Below are positions 8,582-17,382 of a DNA stretch of 47,893 nt, piece by piece. Every line of letters begins with the position of its first letter. The first letter of the stretch is position 1. Source of the DNA: Clostridia bacterium (lineage in GTDB: Bacteria; Bacillota; Clostridia; Lachnospirales; Lachnospiraceae); assembly GCA_029101305.1 (NCBI GenBank), contig JAQXQS010000115.1:1-47893 (forward strand), written 5' to 3'. The position numbers and the translations under genes were made by a program. The notes under the pieces are model-generated. The model was not told where the DNA came from. It saw only the letters and a program-made list of their open reading frames with translations, and searched no databases.

Positions 8582-9222
8582 ACCATACTCTCCAACATCG
8601 CAAGATCACCAGACTGAATGGCTGGAATACTGCGTTTAATTTTTTCATAGTCCCAATCCCACCAGTGCAAAGCTTCAAGCCGCTCAATTGTCGCATCGTC
8701 AAAACGGCGACGGATTATTTTCGCAGGAATACCTCCTACAATGGTATAGGGTGGAACGTCTTTCGTCACCACGGCACGCGTGCCAATGATTGCGCCATTT
8801 CCAATTTTTACGCCAGACATAATAACTGCCTCATAACCAATCCACACATCATTGCCAACTATAATGTCTCCGTGATTGTCCCATGCTTGTGCAATGGAAT
8901 CAACATCCGATGAAAGCTCCCATTCTTCAAAGAAGATGGGGAAAGTATAAGTTGACATGCTGTTCAACGTGTGATTGCCAGCATTGAAAAGGAATTTCGC
9001 TCCGCAGGCAATGGAGCAAAATTTACCTATTTTCAACTTGTCATGGTTGCACTCTGGATAGTGGTAAAGTACATTGTTCCGTTGAAAATCCCGCGGATCG
9101 TTTACAAAGTCATCATAAATCGTATAATCTCCCACTTCAATCATCGGATCCGTGATCACATTCTTTAGGTATACCGTGCTATGCCCCTGACTACGTGGAT
9201 AGATTTTCCATGTCGGTATCAT
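8578..9222 (-). CDS. Vat/CatB-like hexapeptide O-acetyltransferase
   Basis: 214 aa. Left-handed beta-helix acetyltransferase with hexapeptide repeats (for example GNDVWIGYEAVIMSGVKIG at about 122-140) and a loop containing GNHT, whose His matches the catalytic His of xenobiotic acetyltransferases. The closest resemblance is to Vat (streptogramin A) and CatB families, but resistance cannot be assigned from sequence alone. Good AGGAGG precedes the ATG. The start overlaps the stop of an upstream DUF3795-like remnant by 4 bp, and the end is coupled to the short GNAT. Confidence 0.8.
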   Translation of the reverse strand: MIPTWKIYPRSQGHSTVYLKNVITDPMIEVGDYTIYDDFVNDPRDFQRNNVLYHYPECNHDKLKIGKFCSIACGAKFLFNAGNHTLNSMSTYTFPIFFEEWELSSDVDSIAQAWDNHGDIIVGNDVWIGYEAVIMSGVKIGNGAIIGTRAVVTKDVPPYTIVGGIPAKIIRRRFDDATIERLEALHWWDWDYEKIKRSIPAIQSGDLAMLESMV

Positions 9223-9377
9223 ATATCTCCTCCTGTTTTCAGCCCCTTTTCTCGGACGCAGTTATGTACGGTGCAAAGCTTATCACAGAAGGGCGTTCCA
9301 ATAAGTTGATTGGTGTTTCCCATAACTTCCTCCGTAAACTCGGAACTTGTCGCTTTGCGAATCGGCGCTGCGTCTTC
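9219..9377 (-). pseudogene. DUF3795-like C-terminal remnant
   Basis: Open frame without a proper start that ends at TGA 9219-9221. It carries NTNQLIG joined directly to TPFCDKLCTVHNCVREKG, then GGDI. The Cys-rich end resembles DUF3795 proteins, and NQLIG resembles their N-terminus, so the middle seems deleted. The first half of the fragment is not recognised. Confidence 0.45.
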
Positions 9378-9450
9378 AATTCAGATCTATTGGCATTCCT
9401 CTATCAGCGGTCAGTCTGCAGTAACCGATCAGCTGGTTTGCGTTTTTCAT
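9376..9450 (-). pseudogene. DUF3795-like N-terminal scrap
   Basis: ATG at 9450 with GGAGATAACG upstream begins MKNANQLIGYC, like the N-terminus of DUF3795 proteins, then runs into unrelated codons and stops at TGA 9376-9378. It directly follows the methyltransferase stop. Confidence 0.4.
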
Positions 9451-9452
9451 CG

Positions 9453-10369
9453 TTATCTCCATAAATCTTTCCTGACCGCAAGACAGTAATTGACATGCTC
9501 AAAGGCTTTCAAGTCTGCCCCAGCCTTGCCGATAATGTCCCTTTGAATATCATTCGGTGTCAGCAACTCATAAATCAGGAAGCTGTGTTTCTGAAGCAGC
9601 TTTTCAAGCTCTCCATAGGAAAAGCCGACTGCATCGGTTCACCGCCTGCTTTTGCCATCATAATGGTGTTCTGCACACGCTTCTCGCGCGCGTCAAAAAA
9701 GTTTTCGTCCGGATAATCAAACATCAGCGTGCTACCATCTGCGCAAAGCGATGAAAGCTCGGCAAGCGTTTTGCCGATGGCCTCCGCCGACAGGTAGTAG
9801 GTCACGCCCAGCCAGGAGAAGAAGGACTTTACGGACAGGTCAAACCCGGCGGCGGTCAGCCGTTCTGTCAGGCTGTCCTTTACAAAATCCACGGGGACAA
9901 AGGTGAGATTGTCGGAAACCGTCCAACCAGCACGATGGATTCTCTCTAATTTATCCTTCTGCGTCAGTGGATGATCCACCTCAAAAACCTTGTGCTTTGA
10001 TAGAAACTCCGGCTCACGGAAAGCGAAGGTATCCAGCCCTGCGCCGAGGATGACATATTGCTTTGTGCCGGTCAGGACAGCAGTTTTCAGTGCCCACTCC
10101 GTGTAGGCCGCACGGCACAGCGGTGACGGCGCAATATGTGTATTTACAAGCTTGTGCACCAGTGCGTTCGGTTCCTGCTTAGCAGGGTCGATCTCCTGCT
10201 CAAAAAACTGCGCACCGCAGAGAACATATCCCTGAACGGCGTCATATTCTTCTGCCGTCATCAGTTCTTTGGCAAGATGATCCGTAAAAACCGGATGATC
10301 TTCATTTTCTGTGTGAAACGCCCGTCCGAAGGAACTCATCAGGGCGGTAATACTGGCTTTGTTATTCAT
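9453..10369 (-). pseudogene. Class I SAM methyltransferase, frameshifted
   Basis: The first 250 codons from ATG 10369 (AAAGGTGG upstream) encode a TIGR00027/leucine-carboxyl-methyltransferase-like protein, with VILGAGLDTFAFRE as the SAM-binding loop. The frame then falls apart at 9620-9623. Adding one base to that A4 tract (T4 in the coding strand) restores FSYGELEKLLQKH and reads on for about 50 more residues to TAA at 9453, ending with FEHVNYCLAVRKD. The restored protein is about 305 aa. It is either a real pseudogene or a homopolymer sequencing error. Confidence 0.75.
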
Positions 10370-10518
10370 TCTTGTTGCCCACCTTTCTTTTTTTGAGAAT
10401 TGTTCCGGTTGTCCACCTGCTTGCAGACATCTAAATCCTGACACCACGGAAGTGATACCGCGTCGTTTCGATAATATGGAATTAGCTTGATCTCATTATC
10501 AACAACTCGCACTGTCAT
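10366..10518 (-). pseudogene. GNAT N-terminal fragment
   Basis: 50 codons from ATG 10518. EIKLIPYY and LDVCKQVDN match the beginning of a GNAT subfamily with EIRLIPxYPND and DVCKQVDN, after which the reading becomes Lys/Gln-rich. The stop TGA overlaps the methyltransferase start (ATGA). It looks like a truncated gene whose end was replaced, now acting as leader for the methyltransferase. Confidence 0.45.
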
Positions 10519-10584
10519 TTCGCACACGAATCCTTTCTCTGAGCAATTTCGCTTTCTTACGGCAAATTTTCATTACCGCACTCA

Positions 10585-10838
10585 CTATAAGTTGCTTTCC
10601 GTTTTTTCTTCAATGATGTGTGCGGTAATAATCGTATAGCTGTAAGAATTAACAGTAACCTTGTGTTTCTGATTTCACAATACCAATTCTTTCCTTGCTG
10701 CGTTATATGACATTGAGGACTCAGAATCAAATTCTTACAGTAGCCGACCACATCATATGTATCTAATTTCAAATTTCTTTTTATCAGGTCAACTCCCATC
10801 GGGGTGGTGTGAAGCCGGTCAATATTTTCAATCAACAT
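10585..10838 (-). pseudogene. DUF3781 protein, frameshifted
   Basis: The frame from ATG 10838 reads IENIDRLHTTPMG and QGKNWYCEI, characteristic of the small DUF3781 family, then goes out of family. One extra A in the coding strand opposite 10666-10668 restores KVTVNSYSYTIITAHIIEE and a stop at 10585-10587, giving about 84 residues of normal family length. Function of DUF3781 is unknown. It is third in an apparent operon after the CPBP and HEAQH genes. Confidence 0.7.
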
Positions 10839-10844
10839 TTCGCT

Positions 10845-11744
10845 TTACACCGCATTCGGTTTTCCATACTTTCCTTCCAGTTCTTTGGTATGTGTATGAA
10901 ACAACTCCAACGCCCGTTTCTGGATGCAGGGCAGCGACCTTTGATCCGTGTTCGCAAACTCGCGCTTGATCCGTGCTGAAGCAACCGCATGGCTGTCACT
11001 TTCCCTGTTTTCGTCCGCTTGTGACAAAAACTTTTGAAGCAAGCCCAAAGCATTGGCGTAATGCAGTTCTACCAGCTTTGCCCGGTATTCCAGCTCCGTT
11101 GGGGTAATGTTCGGAAATTGCTTCATATCCACGGTATGCTGCGCTTCATGCTTCAAAAGAGAAACAAGGACCCGCTCACTTTCAAAGTTATATGCCTGCT
11201 CAATGCAGTTGATTGTGCCATCTATCGAAGCCCAGCCGCCTGTACCGTATCGTCCAAAGGTCAGGTAGTCCATCCAACTCCGGAATATAAAACCTTTCAG
11301 GATATTGACGGTATAGTTTGCCGTTCCGCTGGGCAGTTCTACTTGATAAGCAGTCGGAATCGTTTCCCGCCAGATATAAGGGCCGTAATAGCCCTGCGTT
11401 TTCCCAAACAGCGCATAATAGCCCTCCGCTTCGAACAACGCTTGAAGCCGCTCCGCCAGTGCTCCTTCCTCGGTATCCGGCATATCCAGAAGTGTCTGCA
11501 GGTCCGTCAGCAGCTTATCTGCGGCCTCCATCTCTGGTAGCCCGCAATAAAACACATCCCGATAATATTTCTGATATAGCCGCAGGATTTGGTTGAGTGA
11601 TTCCGGCACATCATAGATGCGGTATTCGCAATTTTCAAAAATTGCAATATAATCCGGGAGAACATCCTGAAATTCCTTGTGTTCGCGCATATATGCAATC
11701 GCGCCTTTGATATCCCCATTCAGAAAAAACTGACTGATATGCAT
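10845..11744 (-). CDS. Putative cytoplasmic zinc metalloprotein (HEAQH)
   Basis: 299 aa with no signal peptide or membrane segments. HEAQH (about residue 204) fits the HExxH zinc motif, and ELEYRAKLVEL some 18 residues later offers a third Glu ligand, as in gluzincins. I recognise no named family, so peptidase activity is an inference. It begins one base after the CPBP protease stop with AAGGAG as ribosome binding site, so the two are cotranscribed. Confidence 0.65.
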   Translation of the reverse strand: MHISQFFLNGDIKGAIAYMREHKEFQDVLPDYIAIFENCEYRIYDVPESLNQILRLYQKYYRDVFYCGLPEMEAADKLLTDLQTLLDMPDTEEGALAERLQALFEAEGYYALFGKTQGYYGPYIWRETIPTAYQVELPSGTANYTVNILKGFIFRSWMDYLTFGRYGTGGWASIDGTINCIEQAYNFESERVLVSLLKHEAQHTVDMKQFPNITPTELEYRAKLVELHYANALGLLQKFLSQADENRESDSHAVASARIKREFANTDQRSLPCIQKRALELFHTHTKELEGKYGKPNAV

Positions 11745-11745
11745 C

Positions 11746-12519
11746 TCAACGCTCCTTTATCCCATCGGTATTTTCACCTTGAAGCATTGTCAACTGCCTG
11801 TTCGGCAGCATTCTTGTAAGGATCAGTGTATAGACGATCGTAATGACAATTAAAATGCCGAGATGAATCAGGTGCATTTCCGTAGTAAGATTTGCATCAT
11901 TAGCAAATGTACTAAGCGTATTGATTGCTGAATGGACGAGAACGCAAGGAATCAGGCTGCCGCCACGGTAAAAAATCGTGACCAGCAGGAAGCCTACCGC
12001 AATGGCAAAGACGATCTGGCACAGGTTGCTGATCAAATCCATACCGCTACCGTTGAACAGGTTGATGATGTGTCCGATGCCGAAGGTCAAGCTGGAAATG
12101 ATGATGGCCGATTTCACATTATCTTTTGCAATGGCTGTGAACAGCAAGCCGCGGAAGATCACTTCTTCCAAAAATCCGACACAGAGCATGCATACGATGC
12201 GGCAAACCGTGTTCATCGGCGTGTAGTTGACCGCAACACCGTTCCAGAGGTTTCCCGATGCCAGGATAATCAGCGGCAAGTAGAACAGAAATCGCCATGC
12301 GGGAACAGAAGATTTACAAAGTCCATACTTTTTCATCAAGTTGTTCTTTCGGATAAAGGCAAAAAGAACAATGGACTGCAAAATACAAAAGACCGCGCTT
12401 GCAGTGTATTCGATACCGATTACTTTACCCCACGGATTCGCCAGTGATTGCAGAACGCAGTAAACCACGATCCATACAATTGCAAAGGTCAGCTCATTTT
12501 TCTCATATAGTTTTTTCAT
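11746..12519 (-). CDS. CPBP intramembrane metalloprotease
   Basis: 257 aa with about eight membrane segments. The three CPBP (Abi/CAAX) motifs are present: EEVIFRG with Glu118/Glu119, FGIGH with His150, and HSAIN with His206. These proteases cleave within membranes; in Firmicutes they often sit near bacteriocin immunity or regulatory genes, but no partner is evident here. GGAGG lies before the ATG. Confidence 0.9.
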   Translation of the reverse strand: MKKLYEKNELTFAIVWIVVYCVLQSLANPWGKVIGIEYTASAVFCILQSIVLFAFIRKNNLMKKYGLCKSSVPAWRFLFYLPLIILASGNLWNGVAVNYTPMNTVCRIVCMLCVGFLEEVIFRGLLFTAIAKDNVKSAIIISSLTFGIGHIINLFNGSGMDLISNLCQIVFAIAVGFLLVTIFYRGGSLIPCVLVHSAINTLSTFANDANLTTEMHLIHLGILIVITIVYTLILTRMLPNRQLTMLQGENTDGIKER

Positions 12520-12564
12520 TTTGTTTTCCTCCGCGCCTTTTTATTAAGCAACATAAAACAATAA

Positions 12565-12601
12565 ACGCAGCACAAACCGATTTTCTCGGATTGCACTGCG
12601 T
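12565..12601 (-). terminator. Terminator of KTR gene copy 1
   Basis: CGCAG pairs with CTGCG, with an inner CCGA/TCGG stem. It abuts the KTR stop codon and is followed on the minus strand by a T-rich stretch. The same architecture follows the other two KTR copies. Confidence 0.65.
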
Positions 12602-12796
12602 CTAAGCGTCTGGCATTTTGCTTTCTTCCATTTTTCCATTCTTGAAACAGATTACACAGGTGTATTTGCACTTGGGGCAGAACAGAGGAAAGTCCTCTAA
12701 GACCGTGTGTGCTCGTATCTGTATTCTTGTTTTGCCGCCGCATCTGGGGCAGCGAAGCCATTCTAACAACTCGTCTTTCCTATCTAACTGTTTCAT
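12602..12796 (-). CDS. Cys-rich KTR protein, copy 1
   Basis: 64 aa. A zinc-ribbon-like arrangement of CPRC and CPKC pairs around GKTRIQIR and FPLF matches the Cys-rich KTR family (PF14205), often carried on Tn916-type conjugative elements. The usual PDAKTQ end is cut to PDA because the Lys codon reads TAG. The ATG at 12796 overlaps the TetR stop by 4 bp (ATGA), with AGGAGG seven bases upstream. Confidence 0.8.
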   Translation of the reverse strand: MKQLDRKDELLEWLRCPRCGGKTRIQIRAHTVLEDFPLFCPKCKYTCVICFKNGKMEESKMPDA

Positions 12797-13365
12797 GTAC
12801 ATTCCTCCTGTGCCGCTAATATTGCACCCTGATATGCCTGTTCCAAATGGGATTGTATGAGTTCTTCGTCGTACTGCATGGAATTGTTGGCAATGATACT
12901 TGCGTACCCATGTGCAAACAGAAAAATCGTCAGGAAAACCTTTTTGGTTTGCTCCATACTCATATTCAAGGCTTTCTGCATCGCAGAAAGGACTGGAATC
13001 AACTCATCTGCGTCAATCAGCTCCAGCAGTGTTGCTCCACTAAAACAATCCGACTGAAACAGGAATCGAAACAAATGCGGCTCCTCAATGGCAAAGCGGA
13101 TATAGTTCATCCCAATTCCAAGCATAACGCCTTTTTGAGGACTCTTTAGATCCATCAGATAGTCTGAGTGATAGCTGTCTGCCTTCGCATAGACCGTCCT
13201 TTTCAGTTCTTCAATGGTTGAAAAATGATACATAACGGGCTGTGTGGAGCAATGCAGCCGTACCGATACCGTCCTTGCATTGATGTTTTCCACGCCAGCT
13301 TCACGGGCAATCGCAAAGGCCGCGTCAATAATCATCTCTTTTGTGACTTTTGCTTTTGCGGGCAT
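12793..13365 (-). CDS. TetR-family regulator
   Basis: 190 aa. The TetR_N helix-turn-helix occupies about residues 5-55 (RTVSVRLHCSTQPVMYHF) and is followed by an all-helical ligand domain. Start ATG 13365 is preceded by GGAGG at seven bases. The 70 bp upstream are very AT-rich and could hold its operator. It is coupled to the KTR gene; the CPBP/HEAQH/DUF3781 genes downstream are possible targets. Confidence 0.85.
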   Translation of the reverse strand: MPAKAKVTKEMIIDAAFAIAREAGVENINARTVSVRLHCSTQPVMYHFSTIEELKRTVYAKADSYHSDYLMDLKSPQKGVMLGIGMNYIRFAIEEPHLFRFLFQSDCFSGATLLELIDADELIPVLSAMQKALNMSMEQTKKVFLTIFLFAHGYASIIANNSMQYDEELIQSHLEQAYQGAILAAQEECT

Positions 13366-13456
13366 ATTCACACCTCCATATATAACTCTAATTATGTATA
13401 ACGCAAATTATATATCAGAATGTAAAATATGTCAATCTTCTTTCACTTCCGCATTC

Positions 13457-13843
13457 TCAAAATGATTTCCTGCCAAGATAACGAAAAACCTGTTTTTTAT
13501 ATTCCGTGTATGCTGTTCCAAAAGCACTTTCCAGATACCGCTCCTCCTGCAAAATTTGCAGATGCAGCATGAACATAGCAAATACGGAAAAACCAAAGGT
13601 TAGCAGATTTCCGTACATCAGCAACACACCGATATACATGAAATCAAAGCCCAGAAACGCGGGGTTGCGGCTGTAGCGATAAATGCCGCCTGTGACAAGC
13701 TCTGTCTTGTCCTTGTCCGGGATGCCTGCCCGCCAGCTGTCCTTCATGCAGAGGACGGAAAGTAGGAAGATGCCGTAAAACACTGCCAGCACGATCAGCG
13801 CCAAAGCAGGATAACATAGTTTTTCTTCCAATAGCGTATGCAT
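13457..13843 (-). CDS. Isoprenylcysteine-methyltransferase-like protein, internally deleted
   Basis: 128 aa paralogue of the 205-aa protein at 18190-18807. Residues up to VLAVFYG match the N-terminus, then the sequence jumps to FLLSVLCMKDSWRAGIPD and stays near-identical to the end. The missing piece equals residues 25-97 of the long copy (about 73 residues, in frame). The C-terminal methyltransferase core (SRNPAFLGFDFMYIG) is intact, so some function may remain. It follows the membrane-flavodoxin gene, using the AAGGAG that lies in that gene's last codons. Confidence 0.7.
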   Translation of the reverse strand: MHTLLEEKLCYPALALIVLAVFYGIFLLSVLCMKDSWRAGIPDKDKTELVTGGIYRYSRNPAFLGFDFMYIGVLLMYGNLLTFGFSVFAMFMLHLQILQEERYLESAFGTAYTEYKKQVFRYLGRKSF

Positions 13844-13846
13844 TTT

Positions 13847-14782
13847 CTATTTCTCCTTGGTTACATCGTTATAAACAACCTTGTATCGCCCTTTCCTGCA
13901 CTGTACGCTGCGAAAGCCTGTGCGCTTCAGCCTGAGAAGGCGATTCATCTCATCGGCGGCGTTTTCATAGGTGCTGCCTTGATGATGGACAAGAATATAA
14001 TCAGCCTCTTTGATCTTGCCTGCCGCCTGCGTGCAGAAGCTACGCATAGGGGCTGCCAATGAAAATACCCAGATTGGCGTGCAGATTGTTACTCAGTCAT
14101 AGTCTGCCAGGTTCACGGAGACAGGTTCAATCGGCATTTTCCATTTGTGCATTCCGTATCTTCCGCACCACCAGAAGCCAAGGGTCCCCTCCGTCCGCTC
14201 GGTGGACTTTACCTCATACAGCGTTGCGCCGCTGCGATTTGCTTCTTCATATGCAATCTTCCGAACATACCCCATGCGGGAGAAGAAAACCACCAGACGT
14301 TTTTCATTCGTGCCAATGTTGGGGTAATCCGTCAAAGCAACATGGAATGCTTCCTGCTTGGCGAATACCCATGCGGCATAGCCGGTGGCGGCCTGCGCTG
14401 CGCCGAAAATAAAGTAAATGGTGGACATGAAGTTGGGCGGGAAAATGTAAAACTGGATGCAAATCCACAGCATTAGCGTTATGCCAAATATTCCGCCCAG
14501 CACAGTCCCGACTTTCTTTTTTGCCAGCAGCAATCCAGCTGCCGTCAGATTGGTCAGACCGTTGACGATCAACAGCGCCCAGCCGGAAAAGGTGAAATCC
14601 TGAAAAACACGGTCTGCAAATGGCAGCACTTGAAAGTAGGGCAGCATGGCGTCCATGCCCATGAATTTTCCTGACGAGTCAATGATCATAGCCAGCGCTC
14701 CCGCTACGGCGCCGATGCCGATAAACAGCGTCCAGAAAATCAAGAAACACCGTGCTATCCTAAATCTTGATTTATGTTTCAT
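13847..14782 (-). pseudogene. Membrane-flavodoxin protein with in-frame TGA
   Basis: Frame from ATG 14782 (GGAGGA upstream). About four membrane helices cover residues 8-160. A flavodoxin-like domain follows, with KRLVVFFSRMGYVRKIA as a variant FMN-phosphate loop. TGA at 14093-14095 interrupts it after NLADYD, but the same frame continues with VTICTPIWVF and KIKEADYILVHH to a stop at 13847. The full product would be 311 aa. TGA from CGA (Arg) is one transition away. Mutation, sequencing error or readthrough are possible. Confidence 0.7.
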
Positions 14783-14809
14783 AAAAAGTCTCCTCCATTA
14801 CATTCCTTT

Positions 14810-15094
14810 TCAAAATGTGACCCAATTCTGATAGACAACATGGAACACGATTGCTGCTCCCTCTGCAAAGCCCAGCAGTTTTTCACCGTCGAATGCACCG
14901 TAAGCCACCGATACACCTAGCCATTCACTGGAAAATTCATCCTCAAAGCTCCGCTCGACCGCCATATCGAACGGTACATAGTTGAAATTAAAGCCGTTTT
15001 CTGCTGCACAGATATCATAATAGCCTTTTGTCAGGTAGCGGGCGGTAAACCGCTTTCCGGCAAATGATTCTTTTTCCAAATGTCTGATTTTCAT
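14810..15094 (-). pseudogene. GNAT acetyltransferase, 3' truncated
   Basis: 94 codons. The first 78 residues (for example YYDICAAENGF, FEDEFSSEWLG, GEKLLGFAEG) look like the start of a Lachnospiraceae GNAT. Then the sequence changes to an unrelated 14-residue tail before motif A is reached, so the acetyl-CoA site is missing. The ATG overlaps the upstream GNAT stop by 4 bp. Confidence 0.6.
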
Positions 15095-15645
15095 TGTTTT
15101 TCTCTCTTTATTTTGTTATTGTCTGTATTCAGTTCAAGATTCATCAAATCAAAATCAATCGGCTCACCATTTATTTTGAAAAAATTCGGAAACGTACACA
15201 GCTTCCGAAAGCCGTATTTCTCATATAGATGAATGGCGCGGGCATTGTCGCTGCGCACCTCCAGATTCAACTGCTCAAAGCCGTTTTCCTTCGCAAAGGC
15301 AAGAATTGCTTCCATCAGAGCAGATGCCGCACCGCAGCCCCACCACGCCTTTTTCAGGCTGATACCGAATACCCCACGATGACTCATGCGATTGCTTCTT
15401 CGGTTCAGACTTGCTGTACCAATGATCTCGCCATTCACCTTGGCAAAATACTGAACATTATCGGTCGATTCGCATTGCGACCGCAGATAGTCCTGCTCTG
15501 CTTCAAGGCTGAGCGGTACACCCTCTGCTCCAAAACTGAGATTGTCGGTTTCTCTTCCGATGATTCTCAAATAATCCAGCAGCGCGGCGGCTTCTTCTGG
15601 CTGTGCGCGTTCAATAATGAACAAACTATTCCTAGCGGCCTGCAT
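15091..15645 (-). CDS. GNAT N-acetyltransferase
   Basis: 184 aa. Complete GNAT with motif A in VFGISLKKAWWGCGAASALM (about 96-115) and motif B NARAIHLYEKYGF. Substrate unknown. ATG 15645 was chosen because GGAGG sits five to six bases upstream. It is coupled to the truncated GNAT downstream. Confidence 0.85.
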   Translation of the reverse strand: MQAARNSLFIIERAQPEEAAALLDYLRIIGRETDNLSFGAEGVPLSLEAEQDYLRSQCESTDNVQYFAKVNGEIIGTASLNRRSNRMSHRGVFGISLKKAWWGCGAASALMEAILAFAKENGFEQLNLEVRSDNARAIHLYEKYGFRKLCTFPNFFKINGEPIDFDLMNLELNTDNNKIKREKQ

Positions 15646-15666
15646 AATTACCTCCATAAATCTAAA

Positions 15667-15972
15667 TCAAAATAGTTCTTTTGTATAATAGTATCTTTTC
15701 CCAGTATATGGATATTTTTCGAGGACAAAAGCTTCCCGGTATCTATGTTTTTTGTAAAATGCGGGAGCCTGAAAGGAAAAGGTGTCCACAAAAGCATATT
15801 TACAGCCACGCTGTCTGGCTTCTGCCTCCACAGCCTCCAGCAGTTTGCCCCCGATTCCTTTGCCTCTGAGCTGTTCGCTGACAAAAAGGAATTGAATGCA
15901 AAGCCAATTACCAAATGTTTCTCCTGTCAATCCGGCGATTTTCCGCTTATGCTCACCTTCAAGAAATTTTGA
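15667..15972 (-). pseudogene. GNAT C-terminal fragment
   Basis: About 100 open codons with no good start. LRGKGIGGKLLEAVEAEA is a good motif A, and FYKKHRYREAFVLEKYPY gives the usual C-terminal strands. The first GNAT strands are missing, and the frame is bounded upstream by TAA at 15973. It could be expressed from an internal TTG at 15930, but would be incomplete. Confidence 0.55.
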
Positions 15973-16131
15973 TTACGAAAGAAATCTAAATTCTTGATCA
16001 AACAGCCAGTCTCGACCTTCCAGAAAATCGTACCCCAGTAATGCCTCTATTTCCGCTGGTTGACCGTATAGCTTGTCGAAGATATCGACATTGCGCAAGC
16101 ATACTCTCCATTCAAACGCACCTCTACTTAT
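15973..16131 (-). pseudogene. Unidentified C-terminal fragment
   Basis: About 52 open codons ending at TAA 15973. The peptide contains LYGQPAEIEALLGYDFLEG and ends FRFLS; it is acidic and soluble-looking. I do not recognise the family. It is in the same frame as the GNAT fragment that follows the stop. From 16132 to 16234 nothing is seen. Confidence 0.35.
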
Positions 16132-16234
16132 TTAGAAATATCTTTCTCAGTTGTCATTTTGAAGGTCGCTCACGACCAATGCACTATTCATAAAAGTTTC
16201 CTACATGTTTAAATTTCAGGTGCAAAGTTATCTG

Positions 16235-16981
16235 TCACTTCTTTATACCCGCCAGTTTTAAAAATTTTTTATCCGACTGAATCCCCTGCGTGACAAATTC
16301 GCCGTCTCGGAACAAGGCATAAGTGGTCACAGGGGCAGGCACATTCTGCGCAGCTTCTTTCGTAGTGATGTGGATCGTTTTCAGCAGAATATTGTATTCC
16401 TTTGCCGTTTCCTCCACGCGCGGCACCCAGTAGTAGGTAAAGGGACACTGATCGGAATAGTAGAGAACAAAGCCTTCGCCGTCGGTTTTCGGATGCTTGG
16501 CACAGTCCTTAAATTTTGGTGGTTTGGCGTCTACCATCAACGGCAAATACTGTAACGTAATACCACAATCCGAGGTATCTGCCAGCAAGAAGCCTTTGTG
16601 GGCAAGAAATTTCGGGTCTGCAAGAAACTCCCGCTTGCGTCCGTCGGCACATAGGATACAAATGCCTTTTTTGCTCTGTGTCTTGGCATCACAGATACAC
16701 TTATTCAGCAGGTCGGTGGAGTAACCATGCCCCTTCATGGAGCCTGAAACCCACAGGCAATTGATGTAGAGATACCCGTCCGCCTCAATGGGTACCCATG
16801 CATTTTCTGCTGGGATGTATTCGATAAAACACTTGCCCCGTTCTGCACTTCGATAGAAAACAAGCCCCTCATCAAACTGCTGCTTCAGCCACTCTTTTTT
16901 TACGAGGCTCTGCTTGCCGGACATGGCGCAGCAGATATGTTCCTTGTCGATGTTTTCTTTGGTGATTTGAATATAGTTCAT
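16235..16981 (-). CDS. GNAT acetyltransferase with YoaP-like domain
   Basis: 248 aa. N-terminal GNAT domain (about 1-140, GSMKGHGYSTDLLNKCI as motif A) joined to a YoaP-like C-terminal domain (about 165-245) with YYSDQCPFTYYWVP, a thioredoxin-like strand and Cys. The architecture matches Bacillus YoaP-type proteins of unknown function. AAGGAGG precedes the ATG. Normal length, no damage seen. Confidence 0.85.
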   Translation of the reverse strand: MNYIQITKENIDKEHICCAMSGKQSLVKKEWLKQQFDEGLVFYRSAERGKCFIEYIPAENAWVPIEADGYLYINCLWVSGSMKGHGYSTDLLNKCICDAKTQSKKGICILCADGRKREFLADPKFLAHKGFLLADTSDCGITLQYLPLMVDAKPPKFKDCAKHPKTDGEGFVLYYSDQCPFTYYWVPRVEETAKEYNILLKTIHITTKEAAQNVPAPVTTYALFRDGEFVTQGIQSDKKFLKLAGIKK

Positions 16982-17013
16982 TCCTTTTTCCTCCTTTTCC
17001 TGAAATAAAAAGG

Positions 17014-17054
17014 CGCAGATCGAATCCGATTTTCCTATCAGATTCTGCTCTGCG
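17014..17054 (-). terminator. Terminator of KTR copy 2
   Basis: CGCAGA pairs with TCTGCG, with inner GAATC/GATTC. It directly follows the KTR remnant and is followed by a T-run on the minus strand, as for copies 1 and 3. Confidence 0.65.
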
Positions 17055-17055
17055 T

Positions 17056-17109
17056 CTAAGCGTCTGGCAGTTTAATTTCTTCCATTTTTCCAACCTTGAA
17101 GCTAAGCTT
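17056..17109 (-). pseudogene. KTR protein C-terminal remnant, copy 2
   Basis: Eighteen codons ending GKMEEIKLPDA and TAG match the end of KTR copy 1 (GKMEESKMPDA). The zinc-binding part is gone. Between 17110 and 17382 lie short unrecognised open pieces on the minus strand (for example FKPDLIGNLGTLDYKIAGS at about 17160-17220) with no start and no assignable family. Confidence 0.55.
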
Positions 17110-17382
17110 CTTCTGTGTTCTCTTCAAATTAACTTTTTGTAACAATCGCATTATCTTTCATACGATGCAATGATTTCCTGGCTGCCTGCGATTTTATAAT
17201 CAAGTGTTCCAAGATTACCAATCAAATCAGGTTTAAATGTATTACAGTAAATATTTTTCGAATGCTTTGTGAGCATCAAAGCGCCCCTCCTTCAGAAAAA
17301 CTAATAATTTCAATTTTTCCAGTCCCTTCATTGCCATATATACGCAAATGAGTTCTACTACGCCGTGCATTCAAGCAAAAAG

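Noticed and set aside
8578-9222. Calling the Vat-like gene a streptogramin or chloramphenicol resistance gene
   Set aside because: The hexapeptide fold and catalytic His are present, but many family members have other or unknown substrates.
11932-12447. 171-codon open frame on the plus strand opposite the CPBP gene
   Set aside because: It is antisense to a gene with all catalytic motifs, its composition is Asp/Gln-rich as expected of a shadow frame, and it has no ribosome binding site.
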